Source: Arabidopsis thaliana | Taxonomy: Eukaryota; Streptophyta; Magnoliopsida; Brassicales; Brassicaceae | DNA length: 64,000 bases | Direction of reading: 5' to 3' | Assembly: GCF_000001735.4 (NCBI RefSeq) | Contig: NC_003070.9 | Coordinates: forward strand, 13,076,001-13,140,000 | In this document: positions 25,201 through 36,645 of the stretch, piece after piece | Position numbering within the stretch: position 1 is the stretch's first letter | How the letters are laid out: each line of letters begins with the position of its first letter | Program-made: the position numbers and the translations under genes | Notes under the pieces: generated by a model | The model's input: only the letters and a program-made list of their open reading frames with translations | Databases searched by the model: none | Told to the model about the DNA's origin: nothing

Positions 25201-26245
25201 AGAAGATTGGATATGAGAGAAGTAAGTATGACATATGTGTGTACTTCAAGGTTCTACAAAGTTGAGAGTACGTATACCTACTTTTGTACGTTTATGATAT
25301 ACTTATAGCTTCTAAGGACAAGAAGTACGTATGTGAGTTAAAGGTCTTATTTAACTCTGAGTTTGAAATGAAGGACTTAGGCGATGCCAAGAAGATTCTA
25401 GGAATGAAAATCATAAGGGATAGACAAGCTTGTACTTTTTCCACATCATAGGAGGGTTATCTCTTGAAAGTACTTGGAGATTTTGGAATGGACCAAGCTA
25501 AGTCCGTTAATACTCCTATAAGAATTCATTTCATGCTAAAACCAGCAACTAACGAAGAAATTCAGAAGTTATGAGAGCAATGCCCTATCAAAGTGCAGTT
25601 GGCAGTCTGATCTATTCAATGATAGTTACAAGACCAGACTTAGCACATTTTGTTGCTTTGGTTTGCAGGTTTATGAGTATACCTCTGAAGGAACACTGGC
25701 AAGCCGTGAAATGGATACTTAGATACATTGGGGGTACATTAGACCGAAAGCTTTGTTAGAAGAATGAAGGAGAACTCATTCTAGAAGGCTACTATGACTT
25801 AGACTATGCAGCATATAACGAAAAGAGAAGATCTACTCTAGGAGTAGTGTTTACTTTTGGAGGAAATACAATAAGCTGGAAGTCTAATTTACAGAAGGTA
25901 CTAGCTTTATCGAGTACTGAAGCTGAATATATGGCATTAACAGATGTAGCAAAAGAAGAAGTTTGGTTGAACGGTCTCGTGAATGAGCTAGGTTTTTGTA
26001 CAAGAGTCAATGAACATTCACTGTGATTCACAAAGTGCAATTGCTTTGGCAAAGAATGCAGTCTACCACGAGAGAACCAAACACATTGACGTTAAGACCA
26101 TTTCATCAGAGAATTGGTGAGTAATGGAAAAGTGCAGGTGTTGAAAAGTGACACTGAAGAAAATCCTGCAGACATATTCACCAAAGTGTTACCTGTGAGC
26201 AAGTTTCAAGATGCCCTTGAACTGCTCAGAGTTTCTAAGAACTAA
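22239..26245 (+). pseudogene. Decayed Ty1/Copia retrotransposon gag-pol
   Basis: Fragments in order: gag (22245-22990) with a CCHC knuckle (CWICGKEGHFKRQC), protease (WIMDTGCSFHMT, DTG motif), integrase with the HHCC zinc site (from 23500) and catalytic-core remnants, reverse transcriptase (24600-25450) and RNase H (STEAEYMALTDVA, near 25915). The coding frame is broken by about ten in-frame stops and several frameshifts. The reverse transcriptase box normally YVDD reads YVYD (25287-25298), so a catalytic aspartate is lost. The start of gag and the 5' LTR are missing; the left edge abuts the pogo-like remnant. It cannot encode a working element. Confidence 0.93.
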
Positions 26246-26436
26246 GGTGGAGCTTAGGCTCCGGATAACAGCTGAGTGGGTTTACTCAAGGAGAAGAAGC
26301 TGAGTGGGTTTACTTAGGGAATCAAAGTCAAGTGAGATTACTTGAGAAAGATAAAGCTAAACAAGTTGGTTCAGGAACCGGAGATGAATCCAAGTTAAGC
26401 TAAAGTAGAAAGAGCATAAAGATCAAGGTGGAGATT

Positions 26437-26828
26437 TGAAGAATAATGATCTATATGCTAAGTATGGGAAATACTCTGGGAGAATCGGAAGGTTTCAGGG
26501 TCAGTTTAAAGTCAAGCTAAGGAGATTGCGACTCGTGGAGCAATCACAATCGTCCATCTCTACCGGACAATTCTTGACTGTTACTCGTCTTCTTCCGTTT
26601 CTTATATCGATCTGTAATTCTGTTTTTCTCTTTACGATTCATAAGTTTGTTAAATCGAGAGAGTAGAGAGAGAGAGAGCAGAACGATTGTAGTGAGAGAG
26701 AGCTCGGTTTTGAGCTAAGAGTTTTAGTGGATTCCGGAGAAATCTTCGGCGAGACGTAGGATTCCAAATCGGAATCGAACTCGTAAAATCTCTCATGTCC
26801 GTTCTAAGTTTCTTTGTGTTCAGCATCA
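26437..26828 (+). repeat. Probable 3' LTR of the Copia element
   Basis: A purine-rich tract (aaggtggagat, ending 26435) typical of the Copia polypurine tract comes just before a TG at 26437. The following sequence to about 26828 is non-coding and ends in ...cagcatca before a GA tract. There is no second LTR to compare, so the right boundary is approximate. Confidence 0.55.
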
Positions 26829-26948
<120 letters not shown>

Positions 26949-27046
26949 AAACACTTAACATCACTTATTATTACCGTAACAATTATTATCGTCATTAGCC
27001 TGATGCAAATATACAAAATAAGCGATTCAAAACACCTTTTTGTTGT

Positions 27047-27250
27047 AGTGACAATAGAAACGTGGTTATGCAACATAATGCGAATCATAATGAGATCGTC
27101 AACGGAAACATGGTTCTGCAACCAAATGCGAATCACAATGGGATCGTCAATGGAAACATGGTTGTGCAAGAGATTGTGAATCACAATGGCATCGTCAACA
27201 GAAACGTGTTTGTGCAACAGATTGCGTATCACAATGGCATCGTAATTTCG
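27047..27250. repeat. 48-bp tandem repeat (about four copies)
   Basis: Units start with atcgtcaa at 27095, 27143 and 27191, with a diverged partial copy before them and a truncated one after. The unit length is 48 bases, a multiple of three. One plus-strand frame (27062-27364) is open through the array and beyond for 100 residues as a 16-residue repeat around NHNGIVNGN. I do not recognise the family, and coding is unproven. Confidence 0.8.
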
Positions 27251-27364
27251 ATGTCAGATGAACTCATTGAGGAGGAAAGGTTCAAATGTAACTTTTGTTG
27301 GCTTTGCAATTTAAAGGAAAGTAAACAAATGCAAGTTAATAGGGGTTTCGAATCCATGAATTAA

Positions 27365-28769
27365 AATATAAAATACAATTTCAAAAGTCAAAAAAATAAA
27401 TCAGATGCAAATAATCTGAATTTTTCCCAACTCATCCGGTTATTTGAATTTGAACCTTAGATCATAACTTAAGGTTTCAATTTTAAATCCCTTGGTTAAC
27501 TTGGCATGTGACAATGTATTCTATTATATTTGGTGTAGCTCAGTATATTTTTCCAAAATTAAATTATGGAAAAAGAAGGAACGACACACTCATGTCATCG
27601 TTGTAGTGCATGTATTATAGTAAACCAATTTTCTTTCTTATATATTTTTTAAGAAAGAAAACTAAAACAGATGAAAAGATTTCTCCCGGAATCGATACAA
27701 TATATTTTGTTATCAAATTTTGGTAATATAACAATGCATACCTTTTCCATTTGACAATCATTTTTCGTTTTTATAAATTTAAGGTTAATTTTCTTTAAGA
27801 AAAAATATATACTTTTTTTAACAATCATAATATATGACCTTTGCATTATATATATATATTAAGAAATGCATAGTATATACCAAATAAATAAATATATATA
27901 TATATATAAACACTAAAACTTATAAAAGAAAATGATTGCCAAAAGTAAAATGTATATTTTGTTATATTACAAAAATTTGATAACAAAATATAGTACACAA
28001 AAAGAATTTGTTGTCTGCTTTGTTATATTTATTTATCTTGTTATATCATCAAAAGAATAAACCAAAATTTTGTTCTATAATGTTTTTGTGATTTATTTTT
28101 TTATATTATTTGTGGTATATTTTGTTATTAGGTTTTTTAAAAAATTATGTAATAAATTATTGTTTTTATTTGTCTATTAAAAAAATGAAAAAAATTGAAT
28201 ATATATTTTGGTCAACGCCGGTCAACATCGTTCAACACCAGTCAACACTGGTCAATGCCGGATTTTAGTGACCGGGATATCAAAGTAGGATGGTTATGGT
28301 GTTGGCAACATAACTTATGTTTGTTTTTGAATGTCTGTATGTGATGTCAATACTTCGTGTAGGTGATGAGACATTTTTAAAGTTTGCATGTATAACGATG
28401 TGTTCGCTTATACTTTGTGTATATGATAAACTTTTTTATTCTAAAACCGTTTAAATAGCATAAAATCGTTTAGGCCTAGATTAATAAGTGTTCTAGCGCT
28501 TTATTGAACGTTAGTATTTATCTATACGTAGAATACGAAATCCGTATTGTATTTTTTTTTTGTTCTATATATTAGAAAGATAAACTTTTCACATATCCTA
28601 CATCTACATGGTATTAAGCAGGTTATTATCTAAAATTCTTTAGTTAAGATCTTGGAGTTGGTGCAATGAGTTTTTCTTAAACTACATCACAAACAAATAA
28701 CGATAAACTTTGATAAGTTTTGTACGTTTTAAGGGAGACGAGATTCACAGGCCACATCAATGTGGAGAG
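27365..28769. other. AT-rich intergenic DNA
   Basis: No gene is supported. Contains short TA tracts (near 27849 and 27895) and five 10-bp units of the form gtcaacNNNN at 28211-28260 described in the findings. Confidence 0.5.
28211..28260. promoter_or_regulatory. Five 10-bp units with W-box cores
   Basis: Exactly phased units gtcaac/ttcaac/gtcaat plus four bases. On the minus strand, units 1, 2, 4 and 5 read TTGACC or TTGACT, the WRKY-binding W box. No gene promoter lies next to it, so regulatory function is only a possibility. Confidence 0.35.
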
Positions 28770-29012
28770 TTAATTAACACTATCTCAAAACATATGCATG
28801 TGATCGTTGTACGGAAGACGGATAATAAGGCCTTACAACATTTAATTTTACACGTGGTCAGTTGCCGTAAACCGGTACGTAGTTTCACTGATGAATGCAG
28901 GGTTTAGGTTTAAGGGTTTAGGGTATAGATATAAAATGATGCCATTGAGTGAATGCTGCACGTTCTATATTGGCTGCAAAATTTGATCCTCAGTTTCTCT
29001 CTTTGGAGATTA
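28770..29012 (+). repeat. Repeat shared with the flank of the eEF1A fragment
   Basis: Clearly similar over its length to 36431-36645 in the same orientation (shared landmarks: tcaaaacatatgcatg, gatcgttgtacgga, ttggctgcaaaatttgatcc). The other copy is joined directly to an eEF1A coding fragment. It is therefore a dispersed segment, either part of a transposon or of a duplicated locus; its identity is unknown. Confidence 0.75.
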
Positions 29013-29205
29013 AGTTCACCCTCTACCCAAGAAGAATGAAGATTTCGAAAAAATAAGGGATTTGCATTAATTAATTTATCTAAAAATAATTATTCTATTC
29101 AAAATCTTAAACAAAGAAAAAGTCGTAATTCTATTCAAAATATAATTTTGCAACCTATTTTATTTAAAATATTATAACACTCATGCAAATCTTAAACATA
29201 AATTA

Positions 29206-29570
29206 TTATATATAATATTTTGGGAAACAAACACATACAAAGTCAAGGCTTTGACCAATATGAACGCATTTTCCACCAGCAAAATTTGATTCAATGCATG
29301 TCTTATTGCATTTTTCTGTTGGAAACTCTATGCAAGTACCTATCAAGAGGGGCTTCCTTCCATCAATATCTTTCGCTTTTGTAGATTCTGAAATTTATAC
29401 CGGTGTAAAAATGTTAGTTTATCACTGAAAAACATAAAGAATCCTTAGACAAATGTATTGTAACAGTAAAACGCATATTCATCTGTAAGTATTAATGTTT
29501 GCCTACTTGGATTCAAGAGAACAACCATACATAAGAACACAAGGAAAACACATTTCCTTGATGAAACCAT
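29206..29570 (-). CDS. Defensin-like (DEFL) secreted cysteine-rich peptide
   Basis: Two exons on the minus strand, 29507-29570 and 29206-29387, are joined by a 119-base GT-AG intron with matching phase to give an 81-residue protein. Exon 1 encodes a signal peptide ([20 protein letters not shown]). Exon 2 encodes the mature peptide with six cysteines spaced C-x7-C-x3-C-x9-C-x10-C-x-C, the CS-alpha-beta pattern of plant defensin-like peptides. An intron right after the signal peptide is the standard DEFL gene structure. Such peptides are secreted and act in defence or reproductive signalling; the target of this one is unknown. It lies between transposon relics outside the ARF14 arm. I recall a DEFL gene at this place in Arabidopsis (AT1G35537), but the call rests on the pattern. 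Confidence 0.88.
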
Positions 29571-29846
29571 TTTAATCCTTTTCTTTACGTATTTTGTGTC
29601 TTTTCTTCTTCTTCCCTTTTAACTTATGAAATGAAATATATAGTTCAAAATATTTCACAAATATAGAATGTTCGGAGGATATACAGTAAGATATGCTTTT
29701 GACTTTGACTATGACCTTTGAATTAGATCATCTCCATAAACGACTACCAAATATTTATGGAAATTGTTTAAAGTAGTCTCCATAAAAATCAGGCTATTGA
29801 TTTCAAAATTGTATGTATGTAAACTTATTTAATTTGATAATAAAAA
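29571..29846 (-). promoter_or_regulatory. Upstream region of the DEFL gene
   Basis: Short AT-rich interval between the DEFL start and the MULE-like element. No clear promoter motif can be assigned. Confidence 0.35.
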
Positions 29847-30916
29847 GGTTGACTCTGGTATACTACTTAAACTATACCGATTCTTTGGTATACATTATAC
29901 ATTATACATTGTTCGTCTTGCGGTGAAACTAGTCATAATGCTGCTAGGTGTAATCTATATCCCAAGGAAAAGAAAAAAAGACAAAGAACTACTGAGGTAT
30001 ATGATCCACTTTTTTCTTCTATTACTTTTTTCGTTCCTTTAGTAATTGTATGTGTCTGTGATTATTTTTTAGGTTGGGCCATCATCGTCTCAAGTACCAA
30101 ATACAATCTCTCTCACGCAACCATCACAAACAATCCCCGACATGGTGGTTATGAGTGAAGTTTAATAATTCTATGAATGTGTTCCATTTAGTTTAATTTT
30201 GCAAACATGAATGGTAGTTTGGAGTTTTTCTTATCTTGGTGTTAGTTTTTATTTTTTGAACCAATGAGAAATCGTTGGCTATAAATCTAAACATAAACCT
30301 AAGTTCTTAATGGCCCTACTTGTTCTTTTATCAATTCCAGTTTCGGTTTCATTCTTATGTAATCGATGAAAGAATAAACATTGCTTTTGTTTTATTCACT
30401 TAAGTTTGACTGTTTCAAGTTGAATAAGTCCTCCTGTTTTGTAGAAGTTGAAACACGATTAGATTTAAAGTCTGTTTTGGATTTAGTTGAGTTGAGTTTC
30501 CTTCGATCATTCTGTTGTAAGGTATAAAAATACCAAATTCGTTTCAGTCTTAGTAAGAGAATTATTCAGAACGTTCTCTATCTTTCAATACTCTGTTTCT
30601 TATAACAATCAGTCTAATAGAAAACAAAAACAAAATCAAAAAACAAAAAAAAACGTGTATTGAAGAAATTCTAAACAAAAATTAATGGTTTTATTGTTTT
30701 TGCTTATTTAAGGTAATCATGGTTTTCTAAACGCAATTATCGATTTACTAAATCTAACCACAATTTAGAATCACTATGTTGCAATTAAAAGAGAATCTAT
30801 AATTCGGGATGTTTAATAGAGGCAAAAAGTTGTTTATGGTGTATAAATAAGAGGCAAAGAGTTTATGGTGTATACCAAAGAATCGGTATAGTTTATGCAG
30901 TATACCAGACTCAACC
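29847..30916 (+). mobile_element. MULE-like element with terminal inverted repeats
   Basis: The left end (29847-29892, containing aactataccgattctttgg) and the reverse complement of the right end (about 30870-30916) match over roughly 45 bases. Flanking 9-base sequences taataaaaa and caataaaat agree at seven positions, consistent with an old Mutator-type duplication. Inside is the 3' end of a transposase gene (29910-30165). The element sits right next to the inner edge of the ARF14 arm. Confidence 0.75.
29910..30165 (+). pseudogene. MULE transposase C-terminal fragment with CCHC knuckle
   Basis: An open stretch encodes CSSCGETSHNAARC, a C-x2-C-x4-H-x4-C zinc knuckle, followed by a basic segment (KEKKKRQR). 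A short intron (about 29996-30072) leads to a final exon ending at 30165 (...MVVMSEV). This arrangement is the usual end of plant MULE transposases after the SWIM domain. The catalytic part is absent. Confidence 0.7.
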
Positions 30917-31282
30917 CAATAAAATTAAGTAAGGCAAACTTATCGGATCAGACAAATCTATACAAATAAAGATTGTATTTTTTGTTGTTGTCTGTCTAAT
31001 GTATTATAAGTTCTTTCTTTTTTTGTGGGTATTATATTTACGGATGTCAAGTTGGTTAAACCAAATCAAACCAATCTATATCCATATAAATGTAGTGTCT
31101 AATGGATAATGAGTCAATCTAATTCATTTAGCAAATGGTTTGGATAAAACCATAACTCATTTAAATTATTGAGTTAATGAATTAAATAAGTTTATTCAGT
31201 TAATAATTTTTCTATAGATGATAAAAAAATATCTATAATCTAAATAATTATCATTAATAATAATTAATAACTATTATAATCA

Positions 31283-31617
31283 TCATCATCATACTACCAT
31301 CATCATTCGTGATCATCATCACTATTCATGATCATCATAAATATTCATGATCATCATCATCATCATCATCATTCATGATCATGTTTTTGGTCAAAATATC
31401 ACGAAATCACGTTTTGACCAAAAAAATACGAAATCATATTTTTGGCGAAAATATACGGAAACACTTTCTTTCTTTTTTTGCGGAAAATATGTTTTAGACG
31501 TGGAAATCATGAAATCATATTTCCGCGGAAAATGCGGAATCATGTTTTTGACGGACAAACAAAATACGGAAACACATTTTTGACAGAGAAACAAAATACG
31601 GAAAATAAAAGCAATCA
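31283..31617. repeat. Arm-specific insertion with ATC repeats and TTTTGGCG-type units
   Basis: Aligning the arms leaves this block unpaired between ctattataatcatca and ttataaaacatagagc. The first part is tcatcatcatc-type repeat with catgatcatcat units; the second is a set of degenerate units with cores such as tttttggcgaaaatatacgg and tttccgcggaaaat, akin to the 28-bp array at 11716-12084. It may be a diverged or partly palindromic relative of the same repeat family. The gain could also be a loss from the other arm. Confidence 0.6.
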
Positions 31618-31979
31618 TTATAAAACATAGAGCAAAATGCTTGGATGACATTCGGGTTGAAAGACAGCAAGAAACCCTTGTACATTTTTGATGGAACTCA
31701 TCATTATAAGTTGTACCCCCTTGTAAGGCCAAACCACCACCACCACCGGTAATCCACCCCAAATGCCAAGGACATTCCTAATATCCATGGGATACATGCA
31801 AATTCACATCATAGCTAAATGGAAAGAGGAACATGTCCTTGGAGATTTCTCCAAAGAACGACAATATATGAGAAAACCAGTTTATAAGGGAAAAGAAAAA
31901 CTTATAGTGAAAGCAAAAAGAAAAAGCTAACATGAGATATACCATATATAGATCCCATATTAAAGGTCTGATCACGGCG

Positions 31980-32633
31980 CTAGAGAATTCCTATTCATGC
32001 AATCAGAATCAAGCAAAAACTCATATTTAAAATTTATTTGGCTACTTTTAAACAAATATCGTAGAAAAAATGTTTTGTTGTAAGTACTAAAATTTTCCTA
32101 TATTACTCAACTTATATGTGAATATTGCATATGTTGAAAAAAAAAGCTAACATGAGACGTACCATAAATCACATATGAAAGGCATGATCACGACACTAAA
32201 TAATTCCTATTCATGCAATCATGATCAAGCAAGAACTCCTATTTAAATTTATATAGCTATCTATAAACAAATGTCAAAGGCTTTTTTTTTACTGTAAATA
32301 TTAAAACTGTATTATATTATTTAACTTATATATGAATAATGCATATGTAGATTTTGCTAAGTTAATCAATAAACATATAAGAAATTTGATTTTCTTATAT
32401 GTAGTCAAAATATTAATGACATTTCTCTAAATTACCTTTATTAATTTTTGGTAACCTTCTTAAATTTAGTATTCAAATCTAAGGAAGTATTTTAATGTAT
32501 TTTGATACTTCTTATCTATAAATATGATATTACGCGCTCTCATGGTAGCGAGAGAAGTTGAGGAAAGAGAGAAAATTGTATAATAACTGTTGAGATAACA
32601 TATTTTGGTATACCGATCTTTAGGTACGAGCTT
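31980..32633 (+). promoter_or_regulatory. ARF14 upstream region with two tandem units
   Basis: Two related units of about 170-180 bases (starting near the motif attcctattcatgcaatca at about 31987 and 32205) lie upstream of the ARF14 start. They are shared with the ARF15 promoter and so predate the inverted duplication. No individual transcription factor site is claimed. Confidence 0.5.
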
Positions 32634-32905
32634 ATGGAAAGTGGCAACGTTGTGAATACACAACCTGAATTATCAGGCATAAGTAAGAAATTTTGATTTT
32701 TTTATTTTATTGAAAACTTGTTTTAGTTATAATGTTTTGATTTTTGTTCGGCAGTTGATGGATCCAAGAGTTATATGTACGAGCAGTTATGGAAACTCTG
32801 TGCGGGACCTTTGTGTGATATTCCAAAACTTGGAGAAAAGGTTTATTACTTTCCTCAAGGCCATATAGAGCTTGTGAGTTCTCTCTCTCTATATTCTTTC
32901 TCTCT

Positions 32906-32969
<64 letters not shown>

Positions 32970-35700
32970 TTCTCTCTCTTCTCTCTCTTCTCTCTCTCGC
33001 CTCTTTCTCTCTCTCTCTCTCTCTCTCTCCTTCTCTCTCATGTATGAAACCTTTTGACGGCTTTTTCAGGTTGAGGCATCTACAAGAGAAGAGTTGAATG
33101 AGTTACAACCAATTTGTGATTTTCCTTCTAAGCTTCAATGTCGTGTTATTGCTATTCAACTTAAGGTATATCTCTATTATGTTTTAGCGAATACGCATGA
33201 TTTTTATAGTTGATCTAATTATAAACAGAAATAATTGGTTAATTGTTTGATGTTTGATTTTAGGTGGAAAACAATAGTGATGAGACTTATGCTGAGATCA
33301 CTTTGATGCCAGATACAACTGTAAGTGAAAATTTAGTATTTCTCTTTTATTTTCAGTTAATTCTATTTTTCTCCTATTATATCTCATTGATTTTCTGATT
33401 TTGTTAAATTTTTAGCAAGTTGTAATCCCTACTCAGAATCAAAATCAATTTAGGCCATTAGTTAATTCCTTTACGAAGGTTTTAACGGCCTCAGATACAA
33501 GCGTTCATGGTGGATTCTCTGTTCCGAAAAAACATGCCATTGAATGTCTCCCTCCGCTGGTATTTAATTTTATAGTTTTTTAAACGAATTTGAATTTTAA
33601 GCTTTCATTAGACATTACATATTAAATTTTGGTTTAGGATATGTCACAGCCTCTACCGACACAAGAAATTCTTGCTATAGATCTTCATGGTAATCAATGG
33701 AGATTCAGACACATCTATAGAGGTAATAATTCCTTTTATTATATAATTAAAACACAGCTATTGAGGTAATAAATCCTAGAGAAGTAACTAATAATCTTCT
33801 TATTCCATGTAGGTACAGCGCAAAGACATTTGTTAACAATTGGTTGGAATGCATTCACAACATCAAAAAAATTGGTTGAAGGAGATGTTATTGTATTCGT
33901 TAGGTATAATATTGGTTCTTCTAATATATCTTTGTGTTCTTGAGTTTTGGACTTTAAACTATATACTTGTGGTTTTAGGGGAGAGACTGGAGAGTTACGA
34001 GTTGGTATCAGACGAGCAGGACATCAACAAGGGAATATACCTTCATCAATAGTATCAATAGAAAGTATGAGACATGGGATAATTGCTTCTGCAAAGCATG
34101 CTTTTGATAACCAATGTATGTTCATTGTGGTTTACAAGCCAAGGTAATTTCAAAGAACCATTTGAACTCACATTTTAGATTATATTGATTTATCAATAAA
34201 TTAGTTTCTTCAACATGTAGGTTTATATTTTGTGTCTTTATAAGTATCAGGTCAAGTCAATTTATTGTCAGTTACGACAAATTCTTAGACGTTGTGAACA
34301 ATAAGTTCAATGTCGGTTCAAGATTTACAATGCGGTTTGAGGGTGATGATTTCTCTGAAAGAAGGTAACATTAGATGAAAAAAAAAATTGCTTAAATATT
34401 TTGGTAATGTCTAATATTATCTGTGATAACACATTTTGTTCTATCGATTAAGATCTTTTGGGACAATTATTGGAGTTAGTGATTTCTCTCCTCATTGGAA
34501 GTGTTCAGAGTGGCGCAGCTTAGAAGTAAAATTTCATTCACACTTTATAACATTATTTTAGAAATACGTTTTTGAGTGCAATAAATAGCATATCACTAAT
34601 TAACTCTAATGTTGCAGGTGCAGTGGGATGAATTTGCATCATTTCCGAGACCAAACCAAGTTTCACCATGGGACATCGAACATTTAACGCCTTGGTCAAA
34701 TGTTTCCAGGTCATCTTTTCTCAAGAACAAGCGTTCACGAGAAGTTAATGAAATCGGTATAAAAAAAGACACTTATAATCTTCTATTTAATGAATTTAAG
34801 ATTCTTTAATACCTTCTCAATATACCTATTTTATATACAGGTTCTTCCTCATCACATCTCTTGCCTCCTACATTGACACAAGGACAAGAAATTGGACAAC
34901 AAAGCATGGCCACCCCGATGAATATTTCTCTTCGTTATCGTGATATTACTGAAGATGCTATGACTCCTTCTAGATTGCTAATGAGCTACCCTGTCCAACC
35001 AATGGCCAAACTAAATTACAATAATGTGGTTACACCAATAGAAGAAAATATAACAACCAATGCAGTCGCTAGTTTTAGGTTGTTTGGAGTCTCTCTGGCC
35101 ACTCCTTCGGTGATCAAAGATCCCGTTGAACAAATTGGCTTGGAGATTTCTAGACTTACTCAGGAAAAAAAGTTTGGTCAAAGCCAAATTTTGAGATCAC
35201 CAACAGAGATCCAAAGCAAGCAGTTCAGTTCTACCAGAACTTGTACCAAAGTAAGTATAAGTTCAATATATTCTTATTCTTTATATATGAAATTTTTTCT
35301 CATTATACTCAACTCACGCAATCTTAATATGGAATAGGTTCAAATGCAAGGTGTAACAATAGGAAGAGCTGTGGATTTAAGTGTTCTTAATGGATATGAT
35401 CAGTTAATACTAGAATTGGAGAAGCTCTTCGATCTCAAAGGCCAATTGCAAGCTCGCAACCAATGGGAAATAGCTTTCACAAATAATGAAGAGGATAAGA
35501 TGCTTGTTGGAGAAGATCCATGGCCGTAAGTTTTCTTTCTATTTCTATCGATTGAAAGATTAGTTAAAATCTTGAGAGACATTGATATTTCATTTTTTTT
35601 TTTTTCATGTAGTGAATTCTGCAACATGGTGAAGAAGATATTCATATATTCAAAAGAGGAGGTCAAAAACTTGAAGTCCAGGAAGAGTCTCTCAAGTTGA
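32634..35700 (+). CDS. ARF14: Auxin response factor (ARF14)
   Basis: Fourteen exons with consistent phases give 605 residues: 32634-32682, 32755-32873, 33070-33165, 33264-33320, 33416-33559, 33638-33722, 33813-33903, 33979-34143, 34251-34364, 34453-34525, 34618-34756, 34841-35250, 35338-35525, 35613-35700. The N-terminal part has the ARF dimerisation domain ([12 protein letters not shown]) around a B3 domain with HGGFSVPKK; the C-terminus is a PB1 domain with the basic end (KVQMQG) and acidic end (EDPWPEF). Family role: nuclear binding of auxin response elements and pairing with Aux/IAA repressors. Oddities: in the B3 domain the segment [14 protein letters not shown] differs from the canonical [14 protein letters not shown] at positions that contact DNA in ARF1. 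It retains a longer C-terminus than ARF15. The two genes are products of one inverted duplication. Confidence 0.94.
32880..33041. repeat. CT microsatellite in ARF14 intron 2
   Basis: A long, almost pure CT tract with a few interruptions fills the intron between 32874 and 33069. The equivalent ARF15 intron has a shorter tract. Length is likely to vary between accessions. Confidence 0.95.
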
Positions 35701-36430
35701 ATTAAGAATCAAAACATATGTAATAAAAAGGGGTCGAAAATGTTACCGGTGTTTGTTCTATTTTTATTTTTCTCTTATTTGGTGTTGCATACATTTGTGT
35801 TATGTACTTTTGTTTTCATCATCCATAAATAAAATAAAATCCCCTTGTTGTCGTAATATTGAGTTTTTTTCTAATTCATACAATCTACATATCATATCTT
35901 CAATCTAAAAATTTGAGTATAGTATTTGTTTTATGATATTTTGAAAAGAAAATTGTGTAACACGAAGTATATAGTCATATAAATTAAAGATTTTACTCTA
36001 TCTACTATTGTACTTGTAAAACCGGATATTTTAGAGACATAAACCAAATGATATTATAAAATATGTTTATATTTTTAATAAATATTTCCTTAATTCTATC
36101 ACTACAATTGTATCACCACTCACAACTAGTTTATATATATAATGATGGAAAACTAGGGAATTTGGCCAATTCATATTCAAATAAAACTACTAAGTCGAAA
36201 TCATACATAAAATAAAGTACCGTGTGAATAGATACTTCAACTATTATGATTGGGGAAAATTCATAAACAAGGAAGTAGAGGCAGAAAAAGATATAAACAG
36301 TTATCATAGTCGGGTGTAATAACATCACGAGTATTCAGATTTTGGTAAAGAGTTTTTTCTTCATTTCACATGCTTGAATTGTATTAAAACATTCAGTAAT
36401 TTAGTTTTTTTTTTGGGAGATTAAGGAAGA

Positions 36431-36645
36431 AGACACTATTTCAAAACATATGCATGGGATCGTTGTACGGAAGGGGGATAATAGGGCCTTACAACATTTT
36501 ACTTTACATGTGGTCGGCACTTAGCTTCCACTGATGAATGTAGGGACCAAACGATATAGATCTGAAATGATGCCATGGAGTGAAGGCTGCACATTCCATA
36601 TTGGCTGCAAAATTTGATCCTTAGTTTCTTTCTTTGGGGACTTAA
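36431..36645 (+). repeat. Dispersed repeat joined to the eEF1A fragment
   Basis: Second copy of the segment at 28770-29012. It starts exactly where the ARF14 arm ends and runs to the junction with eEF1A coding sequence near 36640. The copy is about 30 bases shorter than the other. Confidence 0.75.

Larger units (their letters stand above)
30923..36430. repeat. Right arm of the inverted duplication (ARF14 arm)
   Basis: Mirror of 5830-11112. It keeps the empty site of the left-arm LINE, has a fuller pair of promoter repeats (31980-32370), and carries an extra block at about 31283-31617 absent from the left arm. It ends at about 36430, where a different repeat joined to an eEF1A fragment begins. 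Confidence 0.9.
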
